DNA from: Clostridium yunnanense
GTDB lineage: Bacteria; Bacillota; Clostridia; Clostridiales; Clostridiaceae
Assembly (NCBI RefSeq): GCF_016595795.1
Contig: NZ_JAENHN010000066.1
Span: 124,001 to 188,000 of the forward strand
DNA: 64,000 bases
Direction of reading: 5' to 3'
The position numbers were made by a program, and so were the translations under genes. Each line of letters begins with the position of its first letter. The stretch's first letter is position 1. Below the pieces are notes generated by a model. That model did not search any database. It was not told the DNA's origin and saw only the letters and a list, made by a program, of their open reading frames with translations. This document shows, in pieces, positions 1-7,339 of this stretch.

Positions 1-685
1 TAGGAGATACTTTATAACCGTTATTAGCAAATATATCTCTAGTACCAAAGTAGCCTGGGTCCTCAATTGCTATCTCGTTAAAATTCTGCCTAAGTAGTTG
101 ACAAATTAGGCTTAAACAATATGCAAATCCCGTACATACAATAATCTGATCGGTAGTGCAAGATACACCTCTTGATTTATTTAGGTATTTCATGATTTCA
201 ATTCTAAAATTAAGTTCTCCCTTACTTTCACTATATGAAATCATATCTTCAGCAGTCAATGTTGCTAATGCTTTATTAGATATTCTACGCCAAGTCTTTA
301 AGGGGAAATCAGAACTGCTGAGTTTTCCGTATTCGAAATCGTAACTAAAATCCATAGTGTTAATTTTCTTAATTAAATTATCCGCAGTACTTTTTGAATA
401 ATTGTTTATAGTGTAGGGCTTAGTATTATTAGTGGATAATATTTCGGGAATAACTTCTAATACAATATAACCACTGCCAGGTTTACTTTCAATATAACCT
501 TCAGAACATAGTTGAAGATAAGCATTTTCTACGGTATTTCTACTAACATTTAATATAGTAGAAAGAGTGCGAGTAGAGGTGATCTTAGCTCCAGCTGAAA
601 GTTTGCCACTTATTATTTGATCCTTTAGTTGCTCATATATCTGTTGATATAAAGGCTTATCTGAATCAGTATTTAAAATAATCAT
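1..685 (-). CDS. MocR/PdxR-type GntR-family regulator, C-terminus outside the window
   Basis: A GntR-type winged helix fills roughly residues 1-75, with recognition-helix region LSTILNVSRNTVENAYLQL and wing 'EGYIESKPGSGY'. It is followed by the start of a fold-type I aminotransferase-like domain ('DFSYDFEYGKLSSSDFPLKT', 'ICTGFAY'-like stretch near residue 190). This is the MocR architecture, in which the PLP-binding domain is the effector module. The start at 685 has an AAGGAG site upstream. The gene runs off the left edge, so the PLP lysine cannot be seen. It is divergent from the flavin-binding gene at 826, with a palindrome between them, so it probably regulates that gene and itself. PdxR itself usually lies next to pdxS/pdxT, which are absent, so the target may be flavin- or PLP-related rather than PLP synthesis. 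Confidence 0.85.
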   Translation of the reverse strand, partial: MIILNTDSDKPLYQQIYEQLKDQIISGKLSAGAKITSTRTLSTILNVSRNTVENAYLQLCSEGYIESKPGSGYIVLEVIPEILSTNNTKPYTINNYSKSTADNLIKKINTMDFSYDFEYGKLSSSDFPLKTWRRISNKALATLTAEDMISYSESKGELNFRIEIMKYLNKSRGVSCTTDQIIVCTGFAYCLSLICQLLRQNFNEIAIEDPGYFGTRDIFANNGYKVSP

Positions 686-727
686 AATTATCTATACTCC
701 TTAAAACTGTATCCAAAAAAATAAACA

Positions 728-755
728 AAATTGGCACTTTTTATAGTGCCAATTT
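728..755. promoter_or_regulatory. Palindromic operator between the MocR regulator and the FMN-binding gene
   Basis: A perfect 11-bp inverted repeat (AAATTGGCACT / AGTGCCAATTT) with a 6-bp spacer lies in the divergent intergenic region. A TATAAT sequence follows at 761-766 and may be the -10 of the rightward promoter. Symmetry and position suggest the site of the MocR regulator; this is inferred. Confidence 0.6.
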
Positions 756-825
756 GATTATATAATTATCACATAAGTAAGTCAATTACTAATAAATAAA
801 AGCTTTTTTATAAGGAGGACGTTTT

Positions 826-1197
826 ATGTTAAACGAAAAATTACTTGAAGTTATTTCCCATGAAGGTGTAGTTGCTATTGTAACATGTGCAAATAATGAA
901 GCTCACGTAGTTAATACTTGGAACTCATATCTTAATGCTACAGAAGATGGAAGACTACTTATACCTGCAGCGGGAATGAGAAGAACTCAAAAAAATATAG
1001 AACTAAATAATAATGTTAAACTTACTTTTGGAAGTAAAGAAGTAATGGGACATCAATACATGGGTGCTGGATTTTTAATTGAGGGTACTGCAAAGTTCTT
1101 GGAATCAGGTTCTGATTACGATATGATGAAAGAAAAATTCCCGTTCTTAAGCAGAGTATTAGAAATAACAGTTGTATCTGCAAAACAAACTATATAA
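826..1197 (+). CDS. Small FMN-binding split-barrel protein (pyridoxamine 5'-phosphate oxidase-like fold)
   Basis: This 123-residue protein resembles the small FMN-binding protein known from Desulfovibrio along its whole length: 'EGVVAIVT' near residue 13, 'VVNTWNSYL' near 28, 'GMRRTQKNIELNNNVKLTFG' near 50, 'GAGFLIEGTAKF' near 80 and 'ITVVSAKQTI' at the C-terminus. Family members are cytoplasmic homodimers that bind FMN non-covalently, and their physiological partner is uncertain. The start has a strong AAGGAGG site. The divergent MocR regulator and the palindrome upstream suggest regulation linked to a flavin or vitamin B6 signal. The FMN-binding assignment is strong; the reaction is unknown. 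Confidence 0.85.
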   Translation: MLNEKLLEVISHEGVVAIVTCANNEAHVVNTWNSYLNATEDGRLLIPAAGMRRTQKNIELNNNVKLTFGSKEVMGHQYMGAGFLIEGTAKFLESGSDYDMMKEKFPFLSRVLEITVVSAKQTI

Positions 1198-1210
1198 AGA
1201 AAAAATAAAC

Positions 1211-1249
1211 CAAGCTCCTTTCTATGTGATGTGCGTAGAAAGGAGCTTG
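1211..1249. terminator. Perfect 14-bp hairpin after the FMN-binding gene
   Basis: The arms CAAGCTCCTTTCTA and TAGAAAGGAGCTTG are separated by 11 nt. No clean T-run follows on the plus strand. The minus-strand continuation is T-rich, so it may work in either direction. Confidence 0.6.
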
Positions 1250-1380
1250 AGTTTAATTAAATTTATAAAACTGTAACTTAAGTCACAGAACTTTATTTTT
1301 ATAAATGTTACTATTATCATAGCAAAGTTATGATATAGGGTTCCATTACGAAAACTTAATAGTTGAAGTTGGAAACCTAT

Positions 1381-1485
1381 AAAGATGTACCACCTCGAAC
1401 CGAAATCTATTTTTAAAACTCTCACGGCTTCTGGTGAGAGAATTTAAAAATAATAAGTTTTATTACGAAGTGGTACATCCATAAT
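1381..1485 (+). repeat. 105-bp nested-palindrome repeat, copy A
   Basis: This copy is about 93% identical to copy B at 13675-13779. The outer arms (GATGTACCACCTCG / CGAAGTGGTACATC) enclose an inner near-palindrome (TATTTTTAAAACTCTCAC / GTGAGAGAATTTAAAAATA), so the whole unit folds into one long hairpin. It ends 30 bp before the start codon of the next gene, in the same orientation as copy B relative to its own downstream gene. It could be a non-autonomous mobile palindrome or a structured 5' leader. Confidence 0.75.
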
Positions 1486-1515
1486 AGTATATTATTTGTG
1501 AAAGGATGGTTCATT

Positions 1516-1764
1516 ATGAGTGATGATATAAAAGAACTTAATATTAATGAGAAAACGTTAATAGGAGATATAGCTAAAGAATACCCGTTTATAAGAGAGT
1601 TTTTAATTGAACTCTCACCCAAATTTGCAAAGCTAAAAAATCCAGTATTGTTTAAAGCCATGTCATCAAAGGCGACTATAGCACTTGTTAGTGAAAAAAG
1701 TGGCTTTGAAGTCGAAGATTTAATTAGAATGATAACAAAGCACATAAGAGAAAAAGACATATAA
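1516..1764 (+). CDS. DUF1858-like small protein
   Basis: The product is 82 residues and cytoplasmic. It carries the pattern of DUF1858: a short helical start ('INEKTLIGDIAKEYPFIREF') then 'LSPKFAKLKNP' and 'SKATIALVSEKSGFEVEDL'. DUF1858 is often found alone or fused to hemerythrin-like DUF438 proteins, and its function is not established. I prefer the ATG at 1516 to the in-frame GTG at 1498, because the AAAGGATGG ribosome binding site lies between them. The 105-bp repeat copy A ends 30 bp upstream, so it would form part of the leader. A bidirectional terminator follows at 1931. Confidence 0.65.
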   Translation: MSDDIKELNINEKTLIGDIAKEYPFIREFLIELSPKFAKLKNPVLFKAMSSKATIALVSEKSGFEVEDLIRMITKHIREKDI

Positions 1765-1930
1765 AGTTGCATCACTTGGATCCAATATCGTCATGATAAA
1801 GCTTTCTATGAAGTTACTAAATATATTGTGAGAGATTTAAAATGATTAAGATTATATAAAAAGAAAAGCTTAAAACACTGTTAGTCTTAAGGATAATATT
1901 ATTTTGATTAAAAATAGTAAATAATTAATA

Positions 1931-1975
1931 AAACACCTTGTAGGATAGAAAAACTATCATACAAGGTGTTTTTAT
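1931..1975. terminator. Bidirectional intrinsic terminator
   Basis: The hairpin AAAACACCTTGTA...TACAAGGTGTTTTT has a T-run on both strands. It serves the gene ending at 1764 and the leftward AraC gene ending at 2005. Confidence 0.85.
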
Positions 1976-2004
1976 GTGATGAAAATTAGTGATGATGAAT
2001 ATCA

Positions 2005-2940
2005 TTAAAAATTTACATATACAGAATTTTTCAATCTTTTTATATCACTTATAGGTGGTAAGCCAAACATTCTTGCGTATTCACGGCTAAATTGGGAAGG
2101 ACTCTCATAGCCTACTTGAAATGCTGCATCAGCAGCTTCTAAGGTTTCTGAAAGCAATAATCTTCGCGCTTCTTGTAGTCTCACTTGTTTCTGATATTGA
2201 AGAGGACTCATTGCAGTTACCTTTTTAAAATGATGATGCAATGATGATGTACTCATATTTATGCTTTTTGCAAGTTCATCAATACTCAAGGATTTTGAAA
2301 AATCTTTGTTAATTAAATTAATAGCACTTGAAATTGCTTGAGCATGACTTCCAATCATAGCAAATTGTTTTACAACGTAACCTTGATCATCTTGTAAAAT
2401 TCTATAAAGAATTTCTCTAATAAAGAGAGGAGCGAGAACTGGAATATCCTTTGGTGTCTCTAAAAGACTAACAAGCCTTAAAAGAGCATCTAGTAATGAT
2501 AGATTAGTTTCATTCACAATTAGTCCACGAGGGGAGTTTTGATTTTTTATGGGTACCTGCTTAGTTTCTTTTATTATATCTAGAATTTGATCGCTGCTAA
2601 AACCAAGCCTTAAGCTCAAATATGGAGTAGCAGATGAAGCTTCAATAATCTGACCAGTAATAGGCAATTGGACAGAAGCCACCAAATATGAATTTTTATC
2701 ATATCTATAACTGTCAGTTCCTAGCATAACCACTTTTGCTCCTTGCACTATTACGCATAAGGATGGTGTATAAATTGAATGTAAAAGCTCTAATTTACTT
2801 GAGGAACGGATAAAGTCTAGTGAAGGTATTGACGAGGATTGAAGTCCTTCTCTATCAGTGTAACGTTCTATGAGATTTGTTAATTGTTTTAGTTTAGCTT
2901 CAAACAATGGATTTTCTTTATCTAACCTTCTATTTTTCAT
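2005..2940 (-). CDS. AraC-family regulator with N-terminal AraC_N cupin domain
   Basis: The product is 311 residues. Residues about 45-185 fit the AraC_N ligand-binding cupin ('SLCVIVQGAKVVMLGTDSY', 'LVASVQLPITGQI'). Residues about 210-300 hold the two helix-turn-helix motifs of AraC/XylS proteins ('SIDELAKSINMSTSSLHHHF' and 'AADAAFQVGYESPSQFSREY'). Regulators of this type often lie beside one oxidoreductase gene and control it. Here the divergent neighbour is the SDR gene at 3192, about 250 bp away. No palindrome obvious enough to name as its operator is visible. The effector is unknown. Confidence 0.85.
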   Translation of the reverse strand: MKNRRLDKENPLFEAKLKQLTNLIERYTDREGLQSSSIPSLDFIRSSSKLELLHSIYTPSLCVIVQGAKVVMLGTDSYRYDKNSYLVASVQLPITGQIIEASSATPYLSLRLGFSSDQILDIIKETKQVPIKNQNSPRGLIVNETNLSLLDALLRLVSLLETPKDIPVLAPLFIREILYRILQDDQGYVVKQFAMIGSHAQAISSAINLINKDFSKSLSIDELAKSINMSTSSLHHHFKKVTAMSPLQYQKQVRLQEARRLLLSETLEAADAAFQVGYESPSQFSREYARMFGLPPISDIKRLKNSVYVNF

Positions 2941-3191
2941 AGTGAATTCTCCTTAAGATTATGTAAAGATTATAGTTCTTTTTGGAGGATTAGGCAATGA
3001 TTAAAGATGAATAGGCTACCAGTAACAGCTTTTTATACATTAAAATTAAGTTACATCAAATAAATGTATTGAAACTTAGGCCTAGTTAGATATGATTGTT
3101 AGAATAACTTTGAAAAGAACTAACATGATTTTGGGTACAATAAGTTAATATACAAGCGAGTATACCAGATATATAATGAAAGGATTGATAT

Positions 3192-3935
3192 ATGATGAAA
3201 GAATTAAGTGGAAAAGTAGCAATTATTACTGGAGCATCAAGAGGTATAGGAAGTTCTATTGCAAAACAATTAGCTGAAGCTGGAGCTAAAGTAGTAGTTA
3301 ATTATTCTAGTAGCGCTGAAAAGGCAGCTGAGGTAGTAAATGAAATTAAAAGGAATGGTGGAGAAGCTGTTGCAGTGCAGGCTGATGTAAGTAAAGTAAA
3401 TGATGTAGAAAAGTTGTTTTTAGAGACAATAGATGCCTATGGAAAGATAGATATATTAATCAATAATGCAGGGGTAATACTATATAAACTACTTCCTGAT
3501 GTTACAGAAGCGGACTTTGATAAGCTTTTTGATATAAACGTAAAAGGAACTTATTTTGCATGTCAGCAGGCTATGAAGTTAATGGAGAATAACGGCAGGA
3601 TAGTTAACTTCTCTACATCTGTAGTAGGAAGTATGCTTCCTACCTATAGTGTGTATGCAGCTACTAAAGGTGCGGTTGAGCAGATAACTCGTCAATTAGC
3701 TAAAGAATTTGGACTAAAGGGAATAACAATAAATACTGTTGCTCCTGGACCGGTTAATACCGATCTATTTAACGTAGGAAAAACAGAGCAGCAAATAGAT
3801 GCAATGAAAAAAGCCAATGCTTTTGGAAGACTTGGTGAAACTGAAGATATAGCAAATGTAATTGAATTTTTAGTAAGTGACAAAGCACAATGGGTTACAG
3901 GACAGACACTTAGAGTTAATGGGGGATTTGTGTAA
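3192..3935 (+). CDS. SDR-family oxidoreductase (FabG-like)
   Basis: The product is 247 residues, the usual classical short-chain dehydrogenase length. It has the Rossmann motif TGASRGIG near residue 15, NNAG near 90, the catalytic Ser in 'NFSTSVVGS', the YxxxK pair in 'YAATK' near 156, and the C-terminal 'VTGQTLRVNGGF'. Arg and Ser after the glycine motif suggest NADPH preference. There is no fatty-acid synthesis operon around it, and it sits next to a divergent AraC regulator. A stand-alone, substrate-induced carbonyl reductase is therefore more likely than housekeeping FabG. A second ATG at 3195 is an equally possible start. Confidence 0.85.
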   Translation: MMKELSGKVAIITGASRGIGSSIAKQLAEAGAKVVVNYSSSAEKAAEVVNEIKRNGGEAVAVQADVSKVNDVEKLFLETIDAYGKIDILINNAGVILYKLLPDVTEADFDKLFDINVKGTYFACQQAMKLMENNGRIVNFSTSVVGSMLPTYSVYAATKGAVEQITRQLAKEFGLKGITINTVAPGPVNTDLFNVGKTEQQIDAMKKANAFGRLGETEDIANVIEFLVSDKAQWVTGQTLRVNGGFV

Positions 3936-4069
3936 TATTGATTTTGGAATAGTGAAGGGTTAATTATAAGAGTTTTAAATTCACAGGATTTATTACAGAA
4001 CTTTAATATAATGTGTATATAATGGTGCTGATTATGAAAAATTGTTAATTAATAATGAACAAATCTATA

Positions 4070-4098
4070 TTGACATATAGGATGTCCTGTTGTACACT
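4070..4098 (+). promoter_or_regulatory. Sigma-A promoter of the lysine-transporter operon
   Basis: A TTGACA -35 box (4070-4075) and a TACACT -10 box (4093-4098) are separated by 17 bp. Transcription would start near 4105, just before the riboswitch. Confidence 0.65.
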
Positions 4099-4118
4099 GT
4101 TTATATAATTTAATAAGG

Positions 4119-4312
4119 CCTCACTTTAACTTAGTGAGGTAGAGGCGCGATATTTAACAGTTCTTAGTGGAGTTTGAGAGTACCATGATCCTAAGAAGAA
4201 GGAAATGTCGCCGAAGCTTATAATATTTCTCGGTATTATTTGCTGGGTCTGCAGTTAAGAATTGCAGGACTGTCTCAATAAACATCCCGGTTTATTGAGT
4301 TGTGCTATCTCA
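4119..4312 (+). ncRNA. Lysine riboswitch (L-box) with an overlapping 5' hairpin
   Basis: The conserved L-box elements are in order: the GAGGTAGAGGCGCG start, AGTA, a GGAAATGTCGCCGAAG segment (about 4200-4216), CTGGGTCTGC, ACTGTCTCAATAAAC and the closing GCTATCTCA. P1 pairs 4135-4142 with 4305-4312, with one G-U pair. A perfect 7-bp hairpin (4119-4125 with 4133-4139) overlaps the 5' strand of P1 and would compete with it. Lysine binding is known to stabilise P1 and favour the downstream terminator, so the importer should be repressed when lysine is plentiful. Confidence 0.93.
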
Positions 4313-4354
4313 TTTGGGAAAAAGAAGGGGTATTAGGCTAATTTTGTGTATTAG

Positions 4355-4382
4355 GACCTGAGCTCATCTCAGGTCTTTTTTT
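4355..4382 (+). terminator. Riboswitch-controlled terminator
   Basis: GACCTGAG/CTCAGGTC form an 8-bp stem followed by seven T's. It lies about 40 nt after the aptamer and 180 nt before the binding-protein gene, as expected for transcriptional control by the L-box. Confidence 0.85.
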
Positions 4383-4564
4383 ATTACAACAAAATAAGCA
4401 AAATTTATAATATGTGGATAAGTTTACATGTTATAAAGCTTAATAACTTTACAAATTCAAAGTGTAGTAAATAATGAGAACTTATTAATCAGTCAAATAA
4501 TGTCTTAAGATAGGACAAGTAACATATTACAAATCTAAATTAAATAAAAAGGGGATATTTAAAC

Positions 4565-5401
4565 ATGAAAAAGAAATTAGCGTTATTAATAGCAATGACA
4601 ATATCGGCTACAGTGCTTTTAGCGGGATGTGGAACAAAGGCAAGTGATGATAAGAGTTCATCTTCTAACGGAACTTTTAAGATAGGTCTTGAAGCTGGAT
4701 ATGCACCTTTTAACTGGACTCAAAAAGACGATTCAAATGGAGCTGTAAAAATAGATGGAAGCTCAGAGTATGCAGGTGGATACGATATAGAAATAGCTAA
4801 AAAGATAGCTAAGGATTTAGGTAAGGACTTAGTTGTAGTAAAAACTGAATGGGATGGTCTTGTACCAGCATTAACTTCAGGTAAAATTGATGCCATTATA
4901 GCAGGTATGTCACCTACTGCAGAACGTAAGAAAACTATAGATTTTTCTGATAACTACTACAGATCAAACTTAGTTATGGTAGTTAAAAAGGGTGGCAAGT
5001 ATGAAAGTGCTACATCAATCCAAGATTTCAAAGGAGCAAAAGTAACTGCTCAGTTAAATACATTCCACTATTCAGTAATAGACCAAATACAAGGTGTATC
5101 AAAACAACCAGCTATGGATAACTTCCCAGCAATGAGAGTCGCACTTGAATCAGGTATAATAGATGGCTATGTTTCAGAACGTCCAGAAGGTGTAAGTGCT
5201 GAAACTGCAAATTCAAAATACAAAATGGTAGAATTCAAAACTGGATTTACTACATCTGATGATGATACAGCAATAGCTGTAGGTGTTGCAAAGGGTAGTG
5301 AGTTAACTTCAAAGATTAATAAAACATTAGCAGGTATCTCAGAAGAACAAAGAAAGACAATAATGGATACAGCTATAAAAAATCAACCAGCTGCAAAATA
5401 G
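4565..5401 (+). CDS. Amino-acid ABC transporter substrate-binding lipoprotein, probably for lysine
   Basis: The product is 278 residues. A lipoprotein signal peptide ends in the lipobox LLAGC (Cys about 21), followed by a Ser-rich linker and a family 3 solute-binding domain ('FKIGLEAGYAPFNW' near residue 38, 'GYDIEIAKKIAKDLG' near 75, 'WDGLVPALTSGKIDAIIAGM' near 98). It should bind the amino acid at the outer face of the membrane and deliver it to the permease and ATPase encoded next. The L-box riboswitch upstream is the main reason to assign lysine; the protein motifs alone only indicate a polar amino acid. A 240-bp spacer with a predicted RNA fold separates it from the permease gene. Confidence 0.88.
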   Translation: MKKKLALLIAMTISATVLLAGCGTKASDDKSSSSNGTFKIGLEAGYAPFNWTQKDDSNGAVKIDGSSEYAGGYDIEIAKKIAKDLGKDLVVVKTEWDGLVPALTSGKIDAIIAGMSPTAERKKTIDFSDNYYRSNLVMVVKKGGKYESATSIQDFKGAKVTAQLNTFHYSVIDQIQGVSKQPAMDNFPAMRVALESGIIDGYVSERPEGVSAETANSKYKMVEFKTGFTTSDDDTAIAVGVAKGSELTSKINKTLAGISEEQRKTIMDTAIKNQPAAK

Positions 5402-5497
5402 TAATGTTAAAGACATGCTAGATTTTTCAAAGATAAGAGTTGGAAGATAGTTTGAAAAAAATCACTAATTAAGGTTATAAAAACAGTTTTTTATTAG

Positions 5498-5624
5498 GAA
5501 CCGAATGTATTTAAGGATGTGCTGCTTCTTTTTAGACTTTTTAGAATATTCCTAAGTTGTGAGGAAAAGATTTGAAAGGTGTTGTGTAATTATGAAGCGG
5601 TGTATCTGTACCACATTCGGTTTC
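5498..5624 (+). ncRNA. Predicted structured RNA between the binding-protein and permease genes
   Basis: Outer arms GAACCGAATGT (5498-5508) and ACATTCGGTTTC (5613-5624) pair over 11 bp. Just inside, GGATGTGCTGCTTC can pair with GAAGCGGTGTATCT over 14 positions, several of them G-U pairs that only form in the plus-strand RNA. It ends right before the permease ribosome binding site (GAAGGAGG). It matches no riboswitch I know. A role in processing, stability or differential expression is an inference. Confidence 0.5.
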
Positions 5625-5643
5625 ATTATTGAAGGAGGAAAAT

Positions 5644-6420
5644 ATGAGTTTTGATTGGGTTGTAAAGATTGTTTCAGAGAACTGGCAGATGTTCCTTAGA
5701 GGGGCTGGAACTACGTTGTTAGTTGCACTGACTGGTACTATAATAGGATTTGTAATAGGTTTATTAATAGGAGTTATAAGAACTGTGCCAATGCCTGAAA
5801 AAGGTATTAAAAGATATTTTCTTAAGCTCGTAAATGCACTTTTATTTATTTATATAGAAATATTCCGTGGAACTCCGATGATTGTACAGGCTATGGTAAT
5901 TTACTATGGTACAGCTTTGGCATTTAATTTAAATATGGATAGACTTTTTGCTGCTATACTAATAGTATCTATAAACACTGGTGCTTATATGTCAGAAATT
6001 ATTCGTGGTGGTATAGTATCAATAGATAAAGGACAGTTTGAAGCAGCAGATGCTATAGGAATGAAGCATTTTCAAGTTATGACTAATGTTATATTACCTC
6101 AAGCTATACGTAATATATTACCAGCAACAGGTAATGAGTTTGTAATAAACATAAAAGATACTTCAGTACTTAACGTAATTTCGGTAACAGAACTATACTT
6201 CCAAACAAAGTCTGTTGCAGGAAATAACTTTAGATATTTTGAATCATTCTTTGTTGCGTGTGTACTTTATTTTATAATGACTTTTACAGTAACAAGAATA
6301 CTTAGATTAATTGAAAGAAAATTAGATGGACCAGATAACTATATTATGTATGCAAATCAAATGCAGGTAGAAACACCTGAAGATATAGCTAGAAAAAATA
6401 AAGAAGTTAATATGTATTAA
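5644..6420 (+). CDS. Amino-acid ABC transporter permease, probably for lysine
   Basis: The product is 258 residues and a His/Glu/Gln/Arg/opine-type permease with about five membrane helices. The ATPase-contact EAA loop is visible as '[20 protein letters not shown]', and the N-terminal segment '[20 protein letters not shown]' is typical. The ATG at 5644 is chosen because the GAAGGAGGAAAAT site lies immediately upstream; the longer frame from 5629 would place that site inside the coding region. It forms one operon with the binding protein and the ATPase, with 17 bp between this gene and the ATPase gene. Confidence 0.88.
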   Translation: MSFDWVVKIVSENWQMFLRGAGTTLLVALTGTIIGFVIGLLIGVIRTVPMPEKGIKRYFLKLVNALLFIYIEIFRGTPMIVQAMVIYYGTALAFNLNMDRLFAAILIVSINTGAYMSEIIRGGIVSIDKGQFEAADAIGMKHFQVMTNVILPQAIRNILPATGNEFVINIKDTSVLNVISVTELYFQTKSVAGNNFRYFESFFVACVLYFIMTFTVTRILRLIERKLDGPDNYIMYANQMQVETPEDIARKNKEVNMY

Positions 6421-6437
6421 ACGAAGGAGGGAATAGT

Positions 6438-7172
6438 ATGGAAAATGTAATTGATATTAAACATTTAAATAAATCTTTTGGAACTCATGAAGTACTTAAG
6501 GACATAGACTTTTCAGTAAAAAAAGGAGAAGTTGTATGTATAATAGGATCATCAGGCTCAGGAAAATCTACCCTTCTACGTTGTGTTAATCTACTTGAAA
6601 AACCAACTGGTGGAGAAATCATATATAAAGGTGAAAACATCCTTGATGATAAACACGATATTTATGCATACCGTACAAAATTAGGCATGGTATTTCAATC
6701 CTTTAATCTGTTCAATAATCACAATGTTTTAAGTAATTGCGTTGTTGGACAGGTAAAAGTACTAAAACGTTCAAAGGCAGAAGCAGAGGAAGTTGCAAGA
6801 AAGTATTTGAAGGTTGTAGGCATGGAGCAATATATCAATGCTAAGCCAAAGCAATTATCTGGTGGACAAAGACAGCGTGTAGCTATAGCTAGAGCTCTTT
6901 CAATGGAGCCAGATGTAATGTTATTCGATGAACCAACTTCAGCGCTTGACCCAGAAATGGTAGGAGAAGTTCTTAAGGTTATGAAAGAACTTGCTGAAAG
7001 TGGACTTACAATGCTTATAGTGACTCATGAAATGGGCTTTGCTGAAGAAGTATCTGATCGTGTAGTGTTCATGGATAAAGGCGTTATAGCAGAAGAGGGA
7101 ACTCCAGAGCAAATCTTTAAGAATCCAACTCAAGATCGTACTAGAGAGTTCTTAAAGCGTACATTAAAATAA
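6438..7172 (+). CDS. Amino-acid ABC transporter ATP-binding protein, probably for lysine
   Basis: The product is 244 residues, the usual GlnQ/HisP-type length. It has Walker [10 protein letters not shown] near residue 35, the Q-loop 'MVFQSFNLF', signature [15 protein letters not shown] near 135, Walker B '[13 protein letters not shown]' and the switch His in 'IVTHEMGF'. It energises import through the permease encoded 17 bp upstream. An AAGGAGGG site precedes the ATG. A terminator follows directly, which closes the three-gene lysine-riboswitch operon. Confidence 0.9.
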   Translation: MENVIDIKHLNKSFGTHEVLKDIDFSVKKGEVVCIIGSSGSGKSTLLRCVNLLEKPTGGEIIYKGENILDDKHDIYAYRTKLGMVFQSFNLFNNHNVLSNCVVGQVKVLKRSKAEAEEVARKYLKVVGMEQYINAKPKQLSGGQRQRVAIARALSMEPDVMLFDEPTSALDPEMVGEVLKVMKELAESGLTMLIVTHEMGFAEEVSDRVVFMDKGVIAEEGTPEQIFKNPTQDRTREFLKRTLK

Positions 7173-7187
7173 TAAAGTTTAAGTGTT

Positions 7188-7232
7188 TAAAACAGCAGTA
7201 AATTAAAATATTTACTGCTGTTTTATTTTATT
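7188..7232 (+). terminator. Terminator of the amino-acid transporter operon
   Basis: AAAACAGCAGTAAAT pairs with ATTTACTGCTGTTTT, followed by a T-rich stretch. Confidence 0.85.
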
Positions 7233-7339
7233 TATGGGGTTATAAAAGCGATGTGTTTTAATTAAGTGATTAGTCATCCTATACTCTTTAGACGAATAGC
7301 TCTATAATCAATCTTGTATTTTCAAAAGTAGATGCAGTC

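Noticed and set aside
156-344. Plus-strand open frame inside the MocR gene
   Set aside because: It is antisense to a clear helix-turn-helix and aminotransferase-type coding region.
1422-1775. Minus-strand open frame opposite the DUF1858-like gene
   Set aside because: It covers the palindromic repeat and mirrors the real gene, with no ribosome binding site or family pattern.
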